A stretch of DNA of 64,000 nucleotides from Actinomyces timonensis DSM 23838 (GCF_000295095.1 NZ_JH806634.1:121285-185284); one strand, 5' to 3'; numbered from the stretch's first letter, positions 42,428 to 51,376 are shown. Notes: a model not told the origin generated them from the letters alone. Numbers and translations: made by a program.

Positions 42428-43387
42428 ATGACCGCCACCGCCCATCCCGGTCCTGCCGCGGCGCCGTCCCCCGGCGCCACCAACTGGGCGGAGGTCGTGC
42501 GCCTGCGCACCCTGCCGGCCGCCGTCGCCCCCGTCCTCCTGGGGGCCGGCGCCGCCACCTCGCTCGGCACCGGATCCCTGCTGCGCACCCTGCTCGCGGC
42601 GGGCGTCGCCCTGGCGCTCCAGATCGGCTGCAACCTCGCCAATGACTACTCCGATGGCGTGCGCGGCACGGACGATGAGCGCTCCGGCCCCCCGCGCCTG
42701 ACCGCCTCGGGGCAGGTGGCGCCCCGCAGCGTCAAGCTCGCCGCCTTCGCCTGCTTCGGGATCGCCTCCGCGCTCGGACTCGTGCTCGTGGTGCTGACCG
42801 GCCAGTGGTGGCTCATCGGCGTCGGCGCCGCGGCGGTGGCCGCCGCCTGGTTCTACACCGGCGGCTCGCGCCCCTACGGCTACGCGGGCCTGGGGGAGGT
42901 CTTCGTCTTCGTGTTCTTCGGGCTCGTCGCCACCTGCGGCACCGCCTATGTCCAGGGCGGGGCCGTGCCAGGCTGGCTCTGGCTCGCCGCCAGTGGGATC
43001 GGCCTCATCGCCTGCTCCCTGCTCATGGTCAACAACCTGCGCGACATCGCCACCGATCCAGCCCACGGGAAGATGACGCTGGCCGTGCGCCTCGGGGATT
43101 CCCGCGCCCGGACCGCCTACACGATCATGGTCTTCCTGCCGATCCTCATCGCCGCGGGATCGCTCCTGTGGGCCCACACCGCCTCCGGCGGTGACCAGGG
43201 GGTCGTGGTCCTCATCGACCTCCTGGCCCCCGTCATCCTCATCTCCACCTTCGCATGGCGCGCCGCAGCCGCTGTCAGCGCCGGTGCCACGGGACGCGAG
43301 CTCATCGCCTCCCTGCGCAACGCGGGCCTTTACGAGCTCGTCTACGGCGTCGTCGTCGGCCTGGCCTTCCTCATCGTGGGGACCTGA
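42428..43387 (+). CDS. menA: 1,4-Dihydroxy-2-naphthoate polyprenyltransferase
   Basis: Encodes 319 residues of polytopic membrane protein. The first Asp-rich motif is NDYSDGVRGTDDER and the second lies in NNLRDIATDPAHGKMTLAVRLGDSRAR, both typical of UbiA/MenA prenyltransferases. About eight helices are expected. MenA attaches the isoprenoid chain to DHNA in the membrane, making demethylmenaquinone. ATG 42428 has AGAGGA upstream; a TAGGCT box at 42369 is a likely -10. Confidence 0.95.
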   Translation: MTATAHPGPAAAPSPGATNWAEVVRLRTLPAAVAPVLLGAGAATSLGTGSLLRTLLAAGVALALQIGCNLANDYSDGVRGTDDERSGPPRLTASGQVAPRSVKLAAFACFGIASALGLVLVVLTGQWWLIGVGAAAVAAAWFYTGGSRPYGYAGLGEVFVFVFFGLVATCGTAYVQGGAVPGWLWLAASGIGLIACSLLMVNNLRDIATDPAHGKMTLAVRLGDSRARTAYTIMVFLPILIAAGSLLWAHTASGGDQGVVVLIDLLAPVILISTFAWRAAAAVSAGATGRELIASLRNAGLYELVYGVVVGLAFLIVGT

Positions 43388-43463
43388 GGACTCGCAGGCG
43401 CGACAGCGCCCCGGCGCCTGCCTCGAGGAACGGGGCGGGGCGTCGGGGCGCTGCTCGTGGGGC

Positions 43464-43817
43464 TCAGTTGCCGTCGCTGTCCGAGTCCATGGAGTCACCG
43501 CTCATGGAGTCGGTGGGCGCCTCGGACGCGCCCCCGCCCATGGTGTCGTCGTCGCTGCCCATGGTGGATCCGCCGTTCATGGAGTCGGCCGGCTCGGTGG
43601 AGTCCCCGCCCATCTTGTTGTCGTCACCCATGGTGGGGCCATCCTTCATCGAGTCGGTGGGCTCGGAGGAGGAGTCAGCGCCCTTGGTGGTCGCCGGCGC
43701 TGTAGTGGCGGCGGGGGTCGTGTTCTTGGAGTCCCCGGAGTCCGAGGATCCGCAGGCGGCGACGCCGAGAGCGGCGACGGCGATGAGTGCGGCGGCCATA
43801 GTGGTGCGGATGCGCAT
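43464..43817 (-). CDS. Met/Asp-rich lipoprotein (copy 1)
   Basis: Encodes 117 residues. The signal peptide ends in a lipobox (LGVAAC, then GSS). The mature part is almost wholly low complexity: Ser/Thr/Asp with evenly spaced Met, e.g. TDSMKDGPTMGDDNKMGGDS and ADSMNGGSTMGSDDDTMGGG. The start MRIRTTMAAALIAVAALGV is nearly identical to that of the neighbour at 44148. Periodic Met suggests metal binding (copper) or oxidant scavenging; this is inference. It lies next to dipZ and the sigK-type sigma factor, which suggests coregulation. Confidence 0.8.
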   Translation of the reverse strand: MRIRTTMAAALIAVAALGVAACGSSDSGDSKNTTPAATTAPATTKGADSSSEPTDSMKDGPTMGDDNKMGGDSTEPADSMNGGSTMGSDDDTMGGGASEAPTDSMSGDSMDSDSDGN

Positions 43818-44147
43818 GTGCTTCTCCTAGTGATGGGGTGATGCGAGCGCACACGAGACGTGCGTCGTCGCGGTCGGTTCGCGGCACCATAACGAATAGA
43901 TCACGGCAGATTCTGTGGTGTACCTCATAATCGCTGGTGATCGTTGGTGGCTGCTCATGCTTGCCCGACCGCCGCTCGGCGCGGAATCGCGCGGCGATCC
44001 ATTCCGCTGGCGCCCTCTCGTATCCGTGGGGATCTCTTGGCGCCCGTCTCACGGAGCGTGCGCGAGCACGACGAGCCCTCGGCGCGGCCCTCTCCCCAAC
44101 TCAGAGGCCGCGCCGAGGGAGCTTCTACTCCGCGATGATCGCGGGGG
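43818..44147. promoter_or_regulatory. Intergenic region between the two lipoprotein genes
   Basis: This 330-bp gap holds the promoter of the left lipoprotein (minus strand, near 43880-43930, which is AT-richer and includes TTATGGT) and, at 44076-44119, the terminator hairpin of the right lipoprotein. No other gene is seen. Confidence 0.5.
44076..44119 (-). terminator. Long GC hairpin after the right lipoprotein gene
   Basis: CCCTCGGCGCGGCC (44076-44089) pairs with GGCCGCGCCGAGGG (44106-44119); with a one-base bulge the stem extends to CTCT/AGAG, leaving a 9-nt loop. It is just beyond the 44148 stop on the minus strand. Confidence 0.65.
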
Positions 44148-44393
44148 TCACTTCGCGCCGTCGGTCATCTTCCCGTCGGACATCTTGTCGTCCTTGCCGT
44201 CGGTCATCTTCCCGTCGGACATCTTGTCGTCACTCATCTTGCCGTCATCCATCTTGTCGGCGGTGGCGGTCGCGGCGGGCTTCGTGTCCTTCATGTCCTT
44301 CGAGTCGCTGGACGAGCCGCAGGCGGCGATGCCGACGGCGGAGACGGCGATGAGGCCGGCGGCCAGGGCGGTGCGAGCGGTGCGAATGCGCAT
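44148..44393 (-). CDS. MXDxK-repeat lipoprotein (copy 2)
   Basis: Encodes 81 residues. After MRIRTARTALAAGLIAVSAVGIAAC (lipobox AAC) comes a Lys/Asp/Met-rich tail of tandem five-residue units such as KMSDD, KMSDG and KMTDG, like the pentapeptide MXKDX-repeat proteins. It has an AGGAG site before ATG 44393. With its neighbour it forms a paralogous pair beside dipZ. Metal-binding or Met-sulfoxide chemistry is suggested by the repeated Met and the DipZ context, not shown. Confidence 0.8.
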   Translation of the reverse strand: MRIRTARTALAAGLIAVSAVGIAACGSSSDSKDMKDTKPAATATADKMDDGKMSDDKMSDGKMTDGKDDKMSDGKMTDGAK

Positions 44394-44594
44394 GGGATCT
44401 CTCCTGTACGAGGTGTCGTGGTCGGGCCCGCCTCGTGGCGAGCCATCACCCCTCGTTCGGGGCCGGGGCCCCGCCGGATCGGATCCATTCCTGTGACGCT
44501 CGCCATAGCTTCTTGATCCCGTTTCCACCGATCCGCCCACCGCCCGGCGCCGAACCACGGGTGAATCCATCCCACCGACACACGAGGAGCCCAG

Positions 44595-46286
44595 ATGCTC
44601 ATCAGTCTTGTCCTCATCGGCTTCTTCGGAGGCCTCATCACCGGCATATCGCCATGCATCCTGCCGGTCCTGCCCGTCATCCTCCTGTCCGGGGGCGCCC
44701 AGGGCGCCAAGGGGGAGGGGGAGAAGGCGCCCTCGCGCCTGCACCCCTACCTCGTCGTCGGCGGCCTCGTCCTGAGCTTCACCACCTTCACGCTCATCGG
44801 CTCCACGCTGCTCAACCTGCTCAACCTCGCGCAGGACGCGATCCGCTGGGCCGGTGTCATCCTCCTGGCCCTCATCGGCATCGCGATGATCATCCCGAAG
44901 GTCATGGAGATCATCGAGCGCCCCTTCGCGCGCTTCCAGAGCGCTGGCGGCGGCAAGACGCCGAGCAACGGCTTCCTCCTCGGCCTCGTGCTCGGAACCG
45001 CCTACGTCCCCTGCGCCGGTCCCGTCCTCGCTGCCGTCTCCGTTGCGGGCTCCACCGGCAAGATCGGGGCGGACACCGTGGCCCTGGCCGTCTCCTTCGG
45101 ACTGGGCACCGCTATCCCCTTGCTCGCCTTCGCGCTCGCGGGCCGCGGCATCACCGAGCGCCTCAAGGCCTTCCGCACCCGCCAGAAGGGCATCCGGATC
45201 GCCGCCGGTGCCATGATGATCCTGCTGTCCGTCGCCCTGGTCACCGACCTGCCCGCCGCCGTCCAGCGCGCCCTGCCGGACTACACCGCCTCCCTCCAGG
45301 CCAAGACCGATGAGGCCCTGGCCGCCACCCGCAGGGTCCCCGAGGGCCGCGGGGCCTGCGTCGACGGCGCCGACCACCTGGCCGACTGCGGCACCGTCCC
45401 CGAGCTGACCGGTATCAAGGCCTGGTTCAACACTCCCGGCGAGCAGCCGCTCACCGCCGCCGACCGCGAGGGCAAGGTCCACCTTTACGACTTCTGGGCC
45501 TACTCCTGCATCAACTGCCAGCGCTCCATCCCCGGCATCGAGAAGCTCCACGAGACCTACCGTGACTCCGGCCTGCAGGTCGTCGGCATCCACTCCCCGG
45601 AGTACGCCTTCGAGAAGGAGGTCGACAACGTCCGCGCCGGCGCCGAGAAGCTCGGGATCACCTACCCCGTCGCCGTGGACTCCGACCTGGCCACATGGAC
45701 CGCCTTCGACAACCACTACTGGCCCGCCCACTACCTCGTCGACGCCACCGGGCAGCTGCGCCAGGTGAAGTTCGGCGAGGGCGGCGAGGAGACCACTGAG
45801 AAGCTCGTCCGCGAGCTCCTCACGCAGGCCAACCCCTCCGTTGCCCTCCCCGAGCCGGTCTTCACCGAGGCGGACAACGCCCCTGACGTCTCCGCCGCGC
45901 GCAGCCCTGAGACCTACCTCGGCTCCGACCGCGCCCAGTACTTCGCAGGAGGTGTCCTCAAGCCAGGATCCGGCACGTTCAGCTTCCCCGCCGAGCAGAA
46001 GGAGAGCGGCTTCTCCCTCGACGGCGCTTGGAACGTCGAGGGCCAGAAGATCAACCCCGACGGCGCCCCAGGCAAGCTGCGCCTGTCCTGGAAGGGCAAG
46101 CATGTCTACCTCGTCGCCTCAGGGGAGGGGAACGTCACCTGGAAGGACGGTGGCCAGGAGAAGAGCATCCACATCTCCGGCACGCCCAACACCAATGAGC
46201 TTGTGAGCCTCGCCGAGCCCTCCTCAGGGCAGCTTGAGCTCACGGTCGACCCGGGGGTCTCCCTGTACTCCTTCACCTTCGGGTGA
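44595..46286 (+). CDS. dipZ: DipZ-type cytochrome c biogenesis/thioredoxin fusion
   Basis: Encodes 563 residues. Residues 1-225 are a CcdA-type electron-transfer membrane domain with its Cys pair ([11 protein letters not shown]21; [10 protein letters not shown]140). Residues about 285-415 are an extracytoplasmic thioredoxin/TlpA-like domain with SCINC (C305, C308). The remainder is the beta-sandwich C-terminal domain of mycobacterial DipZ. It passes reducing equivalents from the cytosol to extracytoplasmic thiols or Met-sulfoxide reductases. GAGGAG lies before ATG 44595. In M. tuberculosis dipZ belongs to the SigK regulon; a SigK-type pair follows here. Confidence 0.93.
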   Translation: MLISLVLIGFFGGLITGISPCILPVLPVILLSGGAQGAKGEGEKAPSRLHPYLVVGGLVLSFTTFTLIGSTLLNLLNLAQDAIRWAGVILLALIGIAMIIPKVMEIIERPFARFQSAGGGKTPSNGFLLGLVLGTAYVPCAGPVLAAVSVAGSTGKIGADTVALAVSFGLGTAIPLLAFALAGRGITERLKAFRTRQKGIRIAAGAMMILLSVALVTDLPAAVQRALPDYTASLQAKTDEALAATRRVPEGRGACVDGADHLADCGTVPELTGIKAWFNTPGEQPLTAADREGKVHLYDFWAYSCINCQRSIPGIEKLHETYRDSGLQVVGIHSPEYAFEKEVDNVRAGAEKLGITYPVAVDSDLATWTAFDNHYWPAHYLVDATGQLRQVKFGEGGEETTEKLVRELLTQANPSVALPEPVFTEADNAPDVSAARSPETYLGSDRAQYFAGGVLKPGSGTFSFPAEQKESGFSLDGAWNVEGQKINPDGAPGKLRLSWKGKHVYLVASGEGNVTWKDGGQEKSIHISGTPNTNELVSLAEPSSGQLELTVDPGVSLYSFTFG

Positions 46287-46355
46287 GAGAGGCAGTCCCC
46301 GGCTGCGAATGAGAAGAGAGGAGGAGTCGAATGAGGAGGCGCCCCGTCGGGCCCG

Positions 46356-46361
46356 TACCAT
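46356..46361 (+). promoter_or_regulatory. Candidate -10 box TACCAT for the sigma factor gene
   Basis: TACCAT ends 7 nt before GTG 46369, which would make that GTG a leaderless start. The ATG at 46360 is inside the box. Confidence 0.4.
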
Positions 46362-46935
46362 GCGCGGTGTGGATAAGCAGCGGTACACCGAGCGCGGCGA
46401 TCAGGCTGATGCTCTCCTGGAGCGCGTTGCCCAGGGGGACGAGCAGGCCTTCGCCGAGTTGTACGACGCCTGGGCGGGGCGCCTCCTCGCCCTCATCATC
46501 CGCATCGTCGTCGATCGCGCCCAGAGCGAGGAGGTCCTCCAGGAGGTCATGCTCGAAGCCTGGCGCAGGGCTCCCTCCTTCGACCCCGCGCGGGGGACGG
46601 GGCGGGCCTGGCTCGTCACCATGGCCCGCCATCGGGCCATCGACAGGGTCCGCGCGGCCCAGGCCGCGCGCGACCGCGAGGACGCCTGGCAGGGCTACCT
46701 GCCCGACACCGACGTCACCGTCGCCGAGGTGGAGGATCGCATGGAGGCCAGCAGGGTCCGCCAGGCCCTCGACGCCGTCGGGGAGCCCCATCGGACCACG
46801 ATCGCCCTGGCCTACTTCACCGGCCTCACCCACACCGAGATCGCCCAGCGCATGGGAGTGCCGCTGGGCACCGTCAAGAGCCGCATCCGGGACGGCATGG
46901 CCAAGATGAGAACACATCTAGGAGGACAGCGATGA
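46360..46935 (+). CDS. sigK: SigK-type ECF RNA polymerase sigma factor
   Basis: Encodes about 191 residues. Region 2 contains FAELYDAWAGRLLALI, EEVLQEVMLEAWRRAPSFDP and GRAWLVTMARHRAIDRVRA; region 4 contains ALAYFTGLTHTEIAQRMGVPLGTVKSRIRDGMAKM. The absence of extra domains and the GLTHTEIA helix put it among ECF sigma factors of the SigK group. It overlaps the downstream anti-sigma gene by ATGA. The start is uncertain: ATG 46360 is used, with GTG 46369 (leaderless) and ATG 46309 as alternatives. Confidence 0.88.
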   Translation: MRGVDKQRYTERGDQADALLERVAQGDEQAFAELYDAWAGRLLALIIRIVVDRAQSEEVLQEVMLEAWRRAPSFDPARGTGRAWLVTMARHRAIDRVRAAQAARDREDAWQGYLPDTDVTVAEVEDRMEASRVRQALDAVGEPHRTTIALAYFTGLTHTEIAQRMGVPLGTVKSRIRDGMAKMRTHLGGQR

Positions 46936-47816
46936 GCAGGGAAGGAGACGACATGACTGACGCGACGCGCGCCGACGGCGAGGAGCTGGACTCGCTCCTC
47001 GACGGCGAGACCGGAGCGCTCCTCGGAGCCTCCCTGCGCCCCGTCGATCCGCCCGCGCCGATGCGCGCCGCCCTCCTGGAGCAGATCAGGGGGATCGAGC
47101 AGGAGCGGCCCGCGCAGGCGGCTGAGGTCGGCGCGGCCCCAGAGCCCGGGCAGGCCGGCGAGGGCGGGAAGGCTGGCAAGGCTATGCCCGCGGATGACGG
47201 CCTCGCCCCCGTCATCCCGCTGCGGCGCCGTCGCGCCTGGCGCTACACCGCCCAGGCGGCGGCCGCCGTCGTGCTCATCGCCGCTGGCTTCGGCGCCGGA
47301 TTCCACTCCGGCTACGGCTCGGGCTACGGCGGCGGGCACGACACCGCCGTGGAGCACATGACCCCGATGGTCGACTACGCCCACCTCAACGAGGCCCAGG
47401 ACGTGCGCCGGGTGACGGACACGATGCCCGACGGGCACGTCGCCACGCTGACCTGGAGCGAGGGCATGTCCATGACGGCCCTGTCCCTGCCCCAGGAGAT
47501 GCGCTCCTCCGCCAGCGGGGCCAGCCTGCAGGTGTGGCTGGAGGACCCGGCCTCGGGCATCACCTCGCTCGGCGTCTACTCGCCCGACGGGGACGCGACC
47601 TTCGCCTTCCTGCCCGCGATGCCGCGCCCCGGCCAGCGCGTCCTCATCACCGCTGAGCCCACCGGGGGTTCCTCCCAGCCGACGACGGCGCCACTCGTCG
47701 TCCTCGCCGTCGGCGGGCAGGGGGCAGGGGCGAGCGCGCCGGCGCCCCCGAGCGGCCCCGTCGCTGGGCCGGCCTCCACGCCGTCGTCCGCTCCCGCGGG
47801 CACCAGCCACGCTTGA
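46932..47816 (+). CDS. rskA: RskA-type anti-sigma factor
   Basis: Encodes 294 residues. A short cytosolic part (about 55 residues with DSLLDGETGALLG and MRAALLEQI) is followed by a linker, one membrane helix (AAAAVVLIAAGFGAGFHSGYG) and an extracytoplasmic RskA domain (LQVWLEDPASGITSLGVYSPDG, RVLITAEPTGGSSQPTTAPLVVL). RskA proteins hold the sigma factor at the membrane and release it after proteolysis. The sigma-binding region looks short and lacks the Zn His/Cys motif. ATG 46932 follows GGAGGA; ATG 46953 is an alternative. Confidence 0.87.
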   Translation: MSREGDDMTDATRADGEELDSLLDGETGALLGASLRPVDPPAPMRAALLEQIRGIEQERPAQAAEVGAAPEPGQAGEGGKAGKAMPADDGLAPVIPLRRRRAWRYTAQAAAAVVLIAAGFGAGFHSGYGSGYGGGHDTAVEHMTPMVDYAHLNEAQDVRRVTDTMPDGHVATLTWSEGMSMTALSLPQEMRSSASGASLQVWLEDPASGITSLGVYSPDGDATFAFLPAMPRPGQRVLITAEPTGGSSQPTTAPLVVLAVGGQGAGASAPAPPSGPVAGPASTPSSAPAGTSHA

Positions 47817-47838
47817 GGCCACCGGCGCGGCATACAGG

Positions 47839-47874
47839 GCGGCCCCGGCACCGAGCGATCGGTACCGGGGCCGC
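47839..47874. terminator. Bidirectional hairpin with GCGA tetraloop
   Basis: A 10-bp stem (47839-47848 with 47865-47874), one mismatch, a further 5-bp stem and a GCGA loop, between the convergent rskA and yagU genes. Confidence 0.7.
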
Positions 47875-47895
47875 ACTATGCGGTGAGAGGGGGCG

Positions 47896-48471
47896 TCAGC
47901 GGGCGCCCTCGGAGAGGGGCACCTCGGCGTCGGGCTCATGCGTGATCCGGTTGCGGATATCGCGGCGCACCACCTCGATGCTCCACAGCCAGATGATGTG
48001 CCCGAAGAACTCCGAGAAGTGCTCGGACCAGGTCTGCGCGCCAGCCACCCACGGGAAGGGATTCGGCGCCCAGCCAAGCAGCGGCATGACGACGACGTGA
48101 GCGCCGACGTACACGAAGACACCGAAGGCGGCGCCCTGCCACAGCTTGATGGCGGGGTAGTACTCGGCGATGACGCAGTAGATGAGGGCGAACACGATCG
48201 CGAAGGTGAAGTGCACGCAGAAGGACATGATCGGCGCCGGGTTGTTGTTGAAGGTGACCATGGTGTGCGAGGTGTCGTGGGACATCCCGAACCACTCCAG
48301 CATCGACTGCGGGGGATTGGTCTCCGAGCGGATGCCCGGGGTGCGGGGCGGGAAGGGGACCTCCCAGCCGAACTTCACGATCGCGGAGAAGAAGCCGCCG
48401 ATGAGGCCGACGATGATCGCGGGGCCGATGCGGCGCCGGGCCGGATCTGTCTTGGTGAGCAATGCGGACAC
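47896..48471 (-). CDS. YagU-family membrane protein
   Basis: Encodes 191 residues. It follows YagU: GPAIIVGLIGGFFSAIVKFGWEVPFPPRTPGIRSETNPP, a helix with FCVHFTFAIVFALIYCVIAEYYP, GAAFGVFVYVGAHVVVMPLLGW and HFSEFFGHIIWLWSIEVVRRDI. Three to four membrane helices are expected. In E. coli, YagU is linked to acid resistance, but its mechanism is not known. GTG 48471 has AGGAGG upstream. It is convergent with rskA, sharing a bidirectional terminator. Confidence 0.88.
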   Translation of the reverse strand: MSALLTKTDPARRRIGPAIIVGLIGGFFSAIVKFGWEVPFPPRTPGIRSETNPPQSMLEWFGMSHDTSHTMVTFNNNPAPIMSFCVHFTFAIVFALIYCVIAEYYPAIKLWQGAAFGVFVYVGAHVVVMPLLGWAPNPFPWVAGAQTWSEHFSEFFGHIIWLWSIEVVRRDIRNRITHEPDAEVPLSEGAR

Positions 48472-48621
48472 GAGGAGACCTCCTTGGACGGCGACAGCGT
48501 GCCGCCGGGTCGTGGACCTCGACGCTGATCGCGCCTGGTGCCGGTCAGCCTGGCACGGCGCGCTCGCGGGTGTCCACGGTTCTGGGATGACCTTTGTGCG
48601 TGGCCGCGCGCAGAGGCCGGC

Positions 48622-49767
48622 TCAGAAGTAGTAGGGGAACGGCGACCAGTCCGGCTCGCGGCGCGCCAGGAAGGCGTCGCGTCCCTCGACGGCCTCATCG
48701 GTCATGTAGGCCAGGCGCGTGGCCTCCCCGGCGAAGACCTGCTGGCCCGCCAGCCCATCATCGGCCAGGTTGAAGGCGTATTTGAGCATGCGGATCGCCT
48801 GCGGGGACTTCGAGGCCACGATGGCCGCGTACTCCAGGGCGCGCTCCTCCAGCTCGGCGTGGGGCACTGCCTCGTTGACCACGCCCCAGCGCTCGGCGGT
48901 GGCGGCGTCATAGGGGCGGGCCAGGAAGAAGATCTCGCGGGCGCGCTTGTCCCCGCACTGGCGGGCCAGCAGCGCCGAGCCATAACCGGCGTCGAAAGAG
49001 CCCACATTCGCATCGGTCTGCTTGAAGAGCGCGTGTTCGATGGAGGCCAGCGACAGGTCGCAGATGACGTTGAGGGAGTGCCCACCGCCAGCGGCCCACC
49101 CGCTCACGGCGGCGATGACGACCTTGGGCATCATGCGGATGAGCCTCTGGACCTCCAGGATGTGCAGGCGCCCGGCGCGGGCCGCGTCTGTGCGGGCCCT
49201 GGCCGCCGCGACATCCGCCTCATGGGAGTAGGGCTCCGATGGCGCTGCGCCCGACCCGCCCTCCGCGCTGGCGCCGCTGGATGTGGGGCCGCCAGCGCCG
49301 CTAGCGTCGTCGTCGGTCTCGTAGAGATAGCCGTCCCGGCCCCGGATCCGCTGGTCGCCACCCGAGGAGAAGGCCCAGCCTCCATCGCGCGGCGAGGGAC
49401 CGTTGCCGGTGAGGATGACGGCGCCGACGTCGCCGCTCATCCGCGCGTGGTCGAGCACGGCGGCGAGCTCGTCCACGGTGCGGGGCCGGAAGGCGTTGCG
49501 CACCTCGGGGCGGTCGATCGCCACGCGGACCACCGGGAGGTCGCGCAGCCAGGCGCCGTCGGCGTCCCGCTCGCAGCCGCGGTGGTAGGTGACATCGGTG
49601 AGTTCGCCCTCGCCGAAGCCCTCGACCTCCCGCCAGCGCAGGGGATCGAAGATCTCCGAGACGCGGCGGGGCAGGGGATGCGCCGCGCCGGGAGCGGCGG
49701 AGTACCACCCGGACGCGGGCGTGGGCGGCCCGGACGGGGCAGGGGCTGATGAGGGTGATGCGGCCAT
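48622..49767 (-). CDS. menB: 1,4-Dihydroxy-2-naphthoyl-CoA synthase
   Basis: Encodes 381 residues, crotonase fold. Diagnostic segments are IDRPEVRNAFRPRTVDEL, GWAFSSGGDQRIRGRDGY, VSGWAAGGGHSLNVICDLSLAS and DANVGSFDAGYGSALLARQ, with the C-terminal YYF. MenB cyclises o-succinylbenzoyl-CoA. An insertion of about 40 Ser/Gly/Ala residues (near 165-205, GAGGPTSSGASAEGG) breaks the usual loop. The start at 49767 is the second of two adjacent Met codons; TACCCT lies 7 nt upstream. It is divergent from arcA. Confidence 0.93.
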   Translation of the reverse strand: MAASPSSAPAPSGPPTPASGWYSAAPGAAHPLPRRVSEIFDPLRWREVEGFGEGELTDVTYHRGCERDADGAWLRDLPVVRVAIDRPEVRNAFRPRTVDELAAVLDHARMSGDVGAVILTGNGPSPRDGGWAFSSGGDQRIRGRDGYLYETDDDASGAGGPTSSGASAEGGSGAAPSEPYSHEADVAAARARTDAARAGRLHILEVQRLIRMMPKVVIAAVSGWAAGGGHSLNVICDLSLASIEHALFKQTDANVGSFDAGYGSALLARQCGDKRAREIFFLARPYDAATAERWGVVNEAVPHAELEERALEYAAIVASKSPQAIRMLKYAFNLADDGLAGQQVFAGEATRLAYMTDEAVEGRDAFLARREPDWSPFPYYF

Positions 49768-49774
49768 GGACATC

Positions 49775-49780
49775 AGGGTA
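49775..49780 (-). promoter_or_regulatory. -10 box TACCCT for leaderless menB
   Basis: Reads TACCCT on the minus strand, with 7 nt before ATG 49767. Confidence 0.5.
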
Positions 49781-49807
49781 AGCGAGTGGCGTGGGACGCA
49801 GCGCCGC

Positions 49808-49813
49808 TACGCT
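49808..49813 (+). promoter_or_regulatory. -10 box TACGCT for arcA
   Basis: TACGCT is followed by 7 nt and ATG 49821. GGGAGG in the spacer is too close to the ATG for a ribosome site. Confidence 0.5.
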
Positions 49814-49820
49814 GGGAGGC

Positions 49821-51218
49821 ATGAACGAGTCCCAGGCCGGCGCCGCGCCCCGCACAGCTCTGAACGCAGCGCCGAACACTGTGCCCACCGTCACCAGCGC
49901 GCCGACGGCGAGCCCCGCCCACCAGCGCGAGACCATCCCCGCCGCCCAGGGCGGGGGGCGGATCGACTCCGAGGTCGGCCGCCTGCGCGAGGTCGTCGTC
50001 CACCGCCCCGGCGCGGAGGTCGCCCGCCTGACCCCGATCAACGCCAATAGACTCCTGTTCGACGACGCCCTCGACATCTCCCTCGCCCAGGCCGAGCACG
50101 ACACCCTCACCGCGATCCTGCGGGAGCACGGCGTCATCGTCCACGACTTCCGCGACCTGCTCGCCGAGTCCCTCGCCGTGCCCGAGGCCCGGGCGCTCGT
50201 CCTGGAGCAGGCGGTGGGCCCCGAGGCGGTCGGCCTGTCCACCTCCGAGGTGCTCACCGCCTACCTGTCCGGCCTGCCCGACGCCGAGCTCGCCGACATC
50301 CTCCTGGCGGGCCTCACCCGCGCCGAGCTGCACGACCGCCTCGACGCCTCCGACTCCAAGACCCTGTTCGCCACGACCTTCCTGTCCACCCTCGAAGGGC
50401 AGTTCGTCATCACCCCCCTTCCCAACCACCTGTTCACGCGCGACGCCTCGTCGTGGATGTACGGCGCCTGCCATCTCAACCCGATGGCGCTGGCCCCCCG
50501 TCGCCGCGAGACCGCCAACTACGAGGCGGTGTACCGCTACCACCCGGCCTTCGCCGACCGGGCGGCCCTCTGGGCGGCCCCGCACCACGCCACGCGCGCC
50601 ACCGTCGAGGGCGGCGACATCCAGGTGATGGGCAACCGGACGCTCGTCGTGGGGCTCTCGCACCGCTCCACCGCCGCGGGCGTCGAGCGCCTGGCCTCCC
50701 GCCTCTTCGCCGACGGGGCGGCGGACCGCGTCATCGGCGTCCACATGCCCGACCGCGCCTTCTACACCGAGCTCGACGCCGTCATGCACCTGGACACCCT
50801 CATGTCGATGGTCGCCCCGGACACCTACCTGCGCTTCGCCGGCTTCGACGACGTCACCACCGTGGAGATCGAGCCCGGCCCCGCCCACGGCTCCCAAGCC
50901 CCAGGGCTGAGCGTCACGATCCATGACGGCGCCGAGATGGACCAGGTCCTGGCCCGGGCGGCCGGCATCGACTCCTTCCGCATCATCAGCCCCGATATGA
51001 CCGACGAGGCCGAGGCCCTGCGGGAGCTGGCGCGGGACTCCTGCAACGTCGTCGCCCTCGCCCCGAACCTCGTCATCGGCTACGCCCACAACCGGCGGGC
51101 CAATGAGGCGCTGCGCGCCGCGGGCGTCGAGGTGATCGAGACCCCCGGTGTCGAGCTCGTCCGCGGCCGCGGCGGCGGCCACTGCATGACCTGCCCCATT
51201 ACCCGCGACGCCGTGTGA
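49821..51218 (+). CDS. arcA: Arginine deiminase
   Basis: Encodes 465 residues. Motifs: [49 protein letters not shown] and the catalytic Cys455 in [13 protein letters not shown] low-complexity N-terminal extension of about 45 residues precedes the catalytic fold. It hydrolyses arginine to citrulline and ammonia, giving ATP in the ADI pathway and acid tolerance. No arcB or arcC is next to it. It diverges from menB. Confidence 0.95.
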   Translation: MNESQAGAAPRTALNAAPNTVPTVTSAPTASPAHQRETIPAAQGGGRIDSEVGRLREVVVHRPGAEVARLTPINANRLLFDDALDISLAQAEHDTLTAILREHGVIVHDFRDLLAESLAVPEARALVLEQAVGPEAVGLSTSEVLTAYLSGLPDAELADILLAGLTRAELHDRLDASDSKTLFATTFLSTLEGQFVITPLPNHLFTRDASSWMYGACHLNPMALAPRRRETANYEAVYRYHPAFADRAALWAAPHHATRATVEGGDIQVMGNRTLVVGLSHRSTAAGVERLASRLFADGAADRVIGVHMPDRAFYTELDAVMHLDTLMSMVAPDTYLRFAGFDDVTTVEIEPGPAHGSQAPGLSVTIHDGAEMDQVLARAAGIDSFRIISPDMTDEAEALRELARDSCNVVALAPNLVIGYAHNRRANEALRAAGVEVIETPGVELVRGRGGGHCMTCPITRDAV

Positions 51219-51250
51219 GCGATCTGTGACCGGGGTTGATCGCCGATCCT

Positions 51251-51280
51251 TTGACAGTCACGATGCGCCCGGTCTAGCAT
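51251..51280 (+). promoter_or_regulatory. Sigma-70-type promoter for the DUF3800 leader
   Basis: TTGACA (51251-51256), an 18-nt spacer and TAGCAT (51275-51280). Transcription should begin near 51287, giving a leader of about 90 nt. It is the clearest two-part promoter in the window. Confidence 0.7.
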
Positions 51281-51284
51281 CGGA

Positions 51285-51376
51285 CTAGCAGCTAGGGATG
51301 AAATAGTTCCCCGAGCACTGATCCGTCGAGGCCCTGCACCTGAGTGCAGGGCCTCTTCGCGTGAACGAGGGGACTC
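51285..51376 (+). ncRNA. Structured leader RNA upstream of DUF3800 gene
   Basis: The leader can form a first hairpin (GGGA with UUCCC near 51294-51311) and a perfect 11-bp hairpin GAGGCCCTGCA (51328-51338) with TGCAGGGCCTC (51345-51355), loop CCTGAG. Then CTTCG and CGAGG near 51354-51370 can pair, partly overlapping the GAGGGG ribosome site. Conserved RNA motifs called DUF3800-I to -XI are known to lie upstream of DUF3800 genes; this one fits by position and shape, but its match to a particular class is not shown. Confidence 0.55.

Noticed and set aside
43996-44491. Shared 10-mer GGAATGGATC upstream of both Met-rich lipoprotein genes as a SigK promoter
   Set aside because: It lies at different distances from the two starts (about 180 and 90 nt), no matching -10 element follows, and it is absent before dipZ and sigK. 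Chance identity is not excluded.
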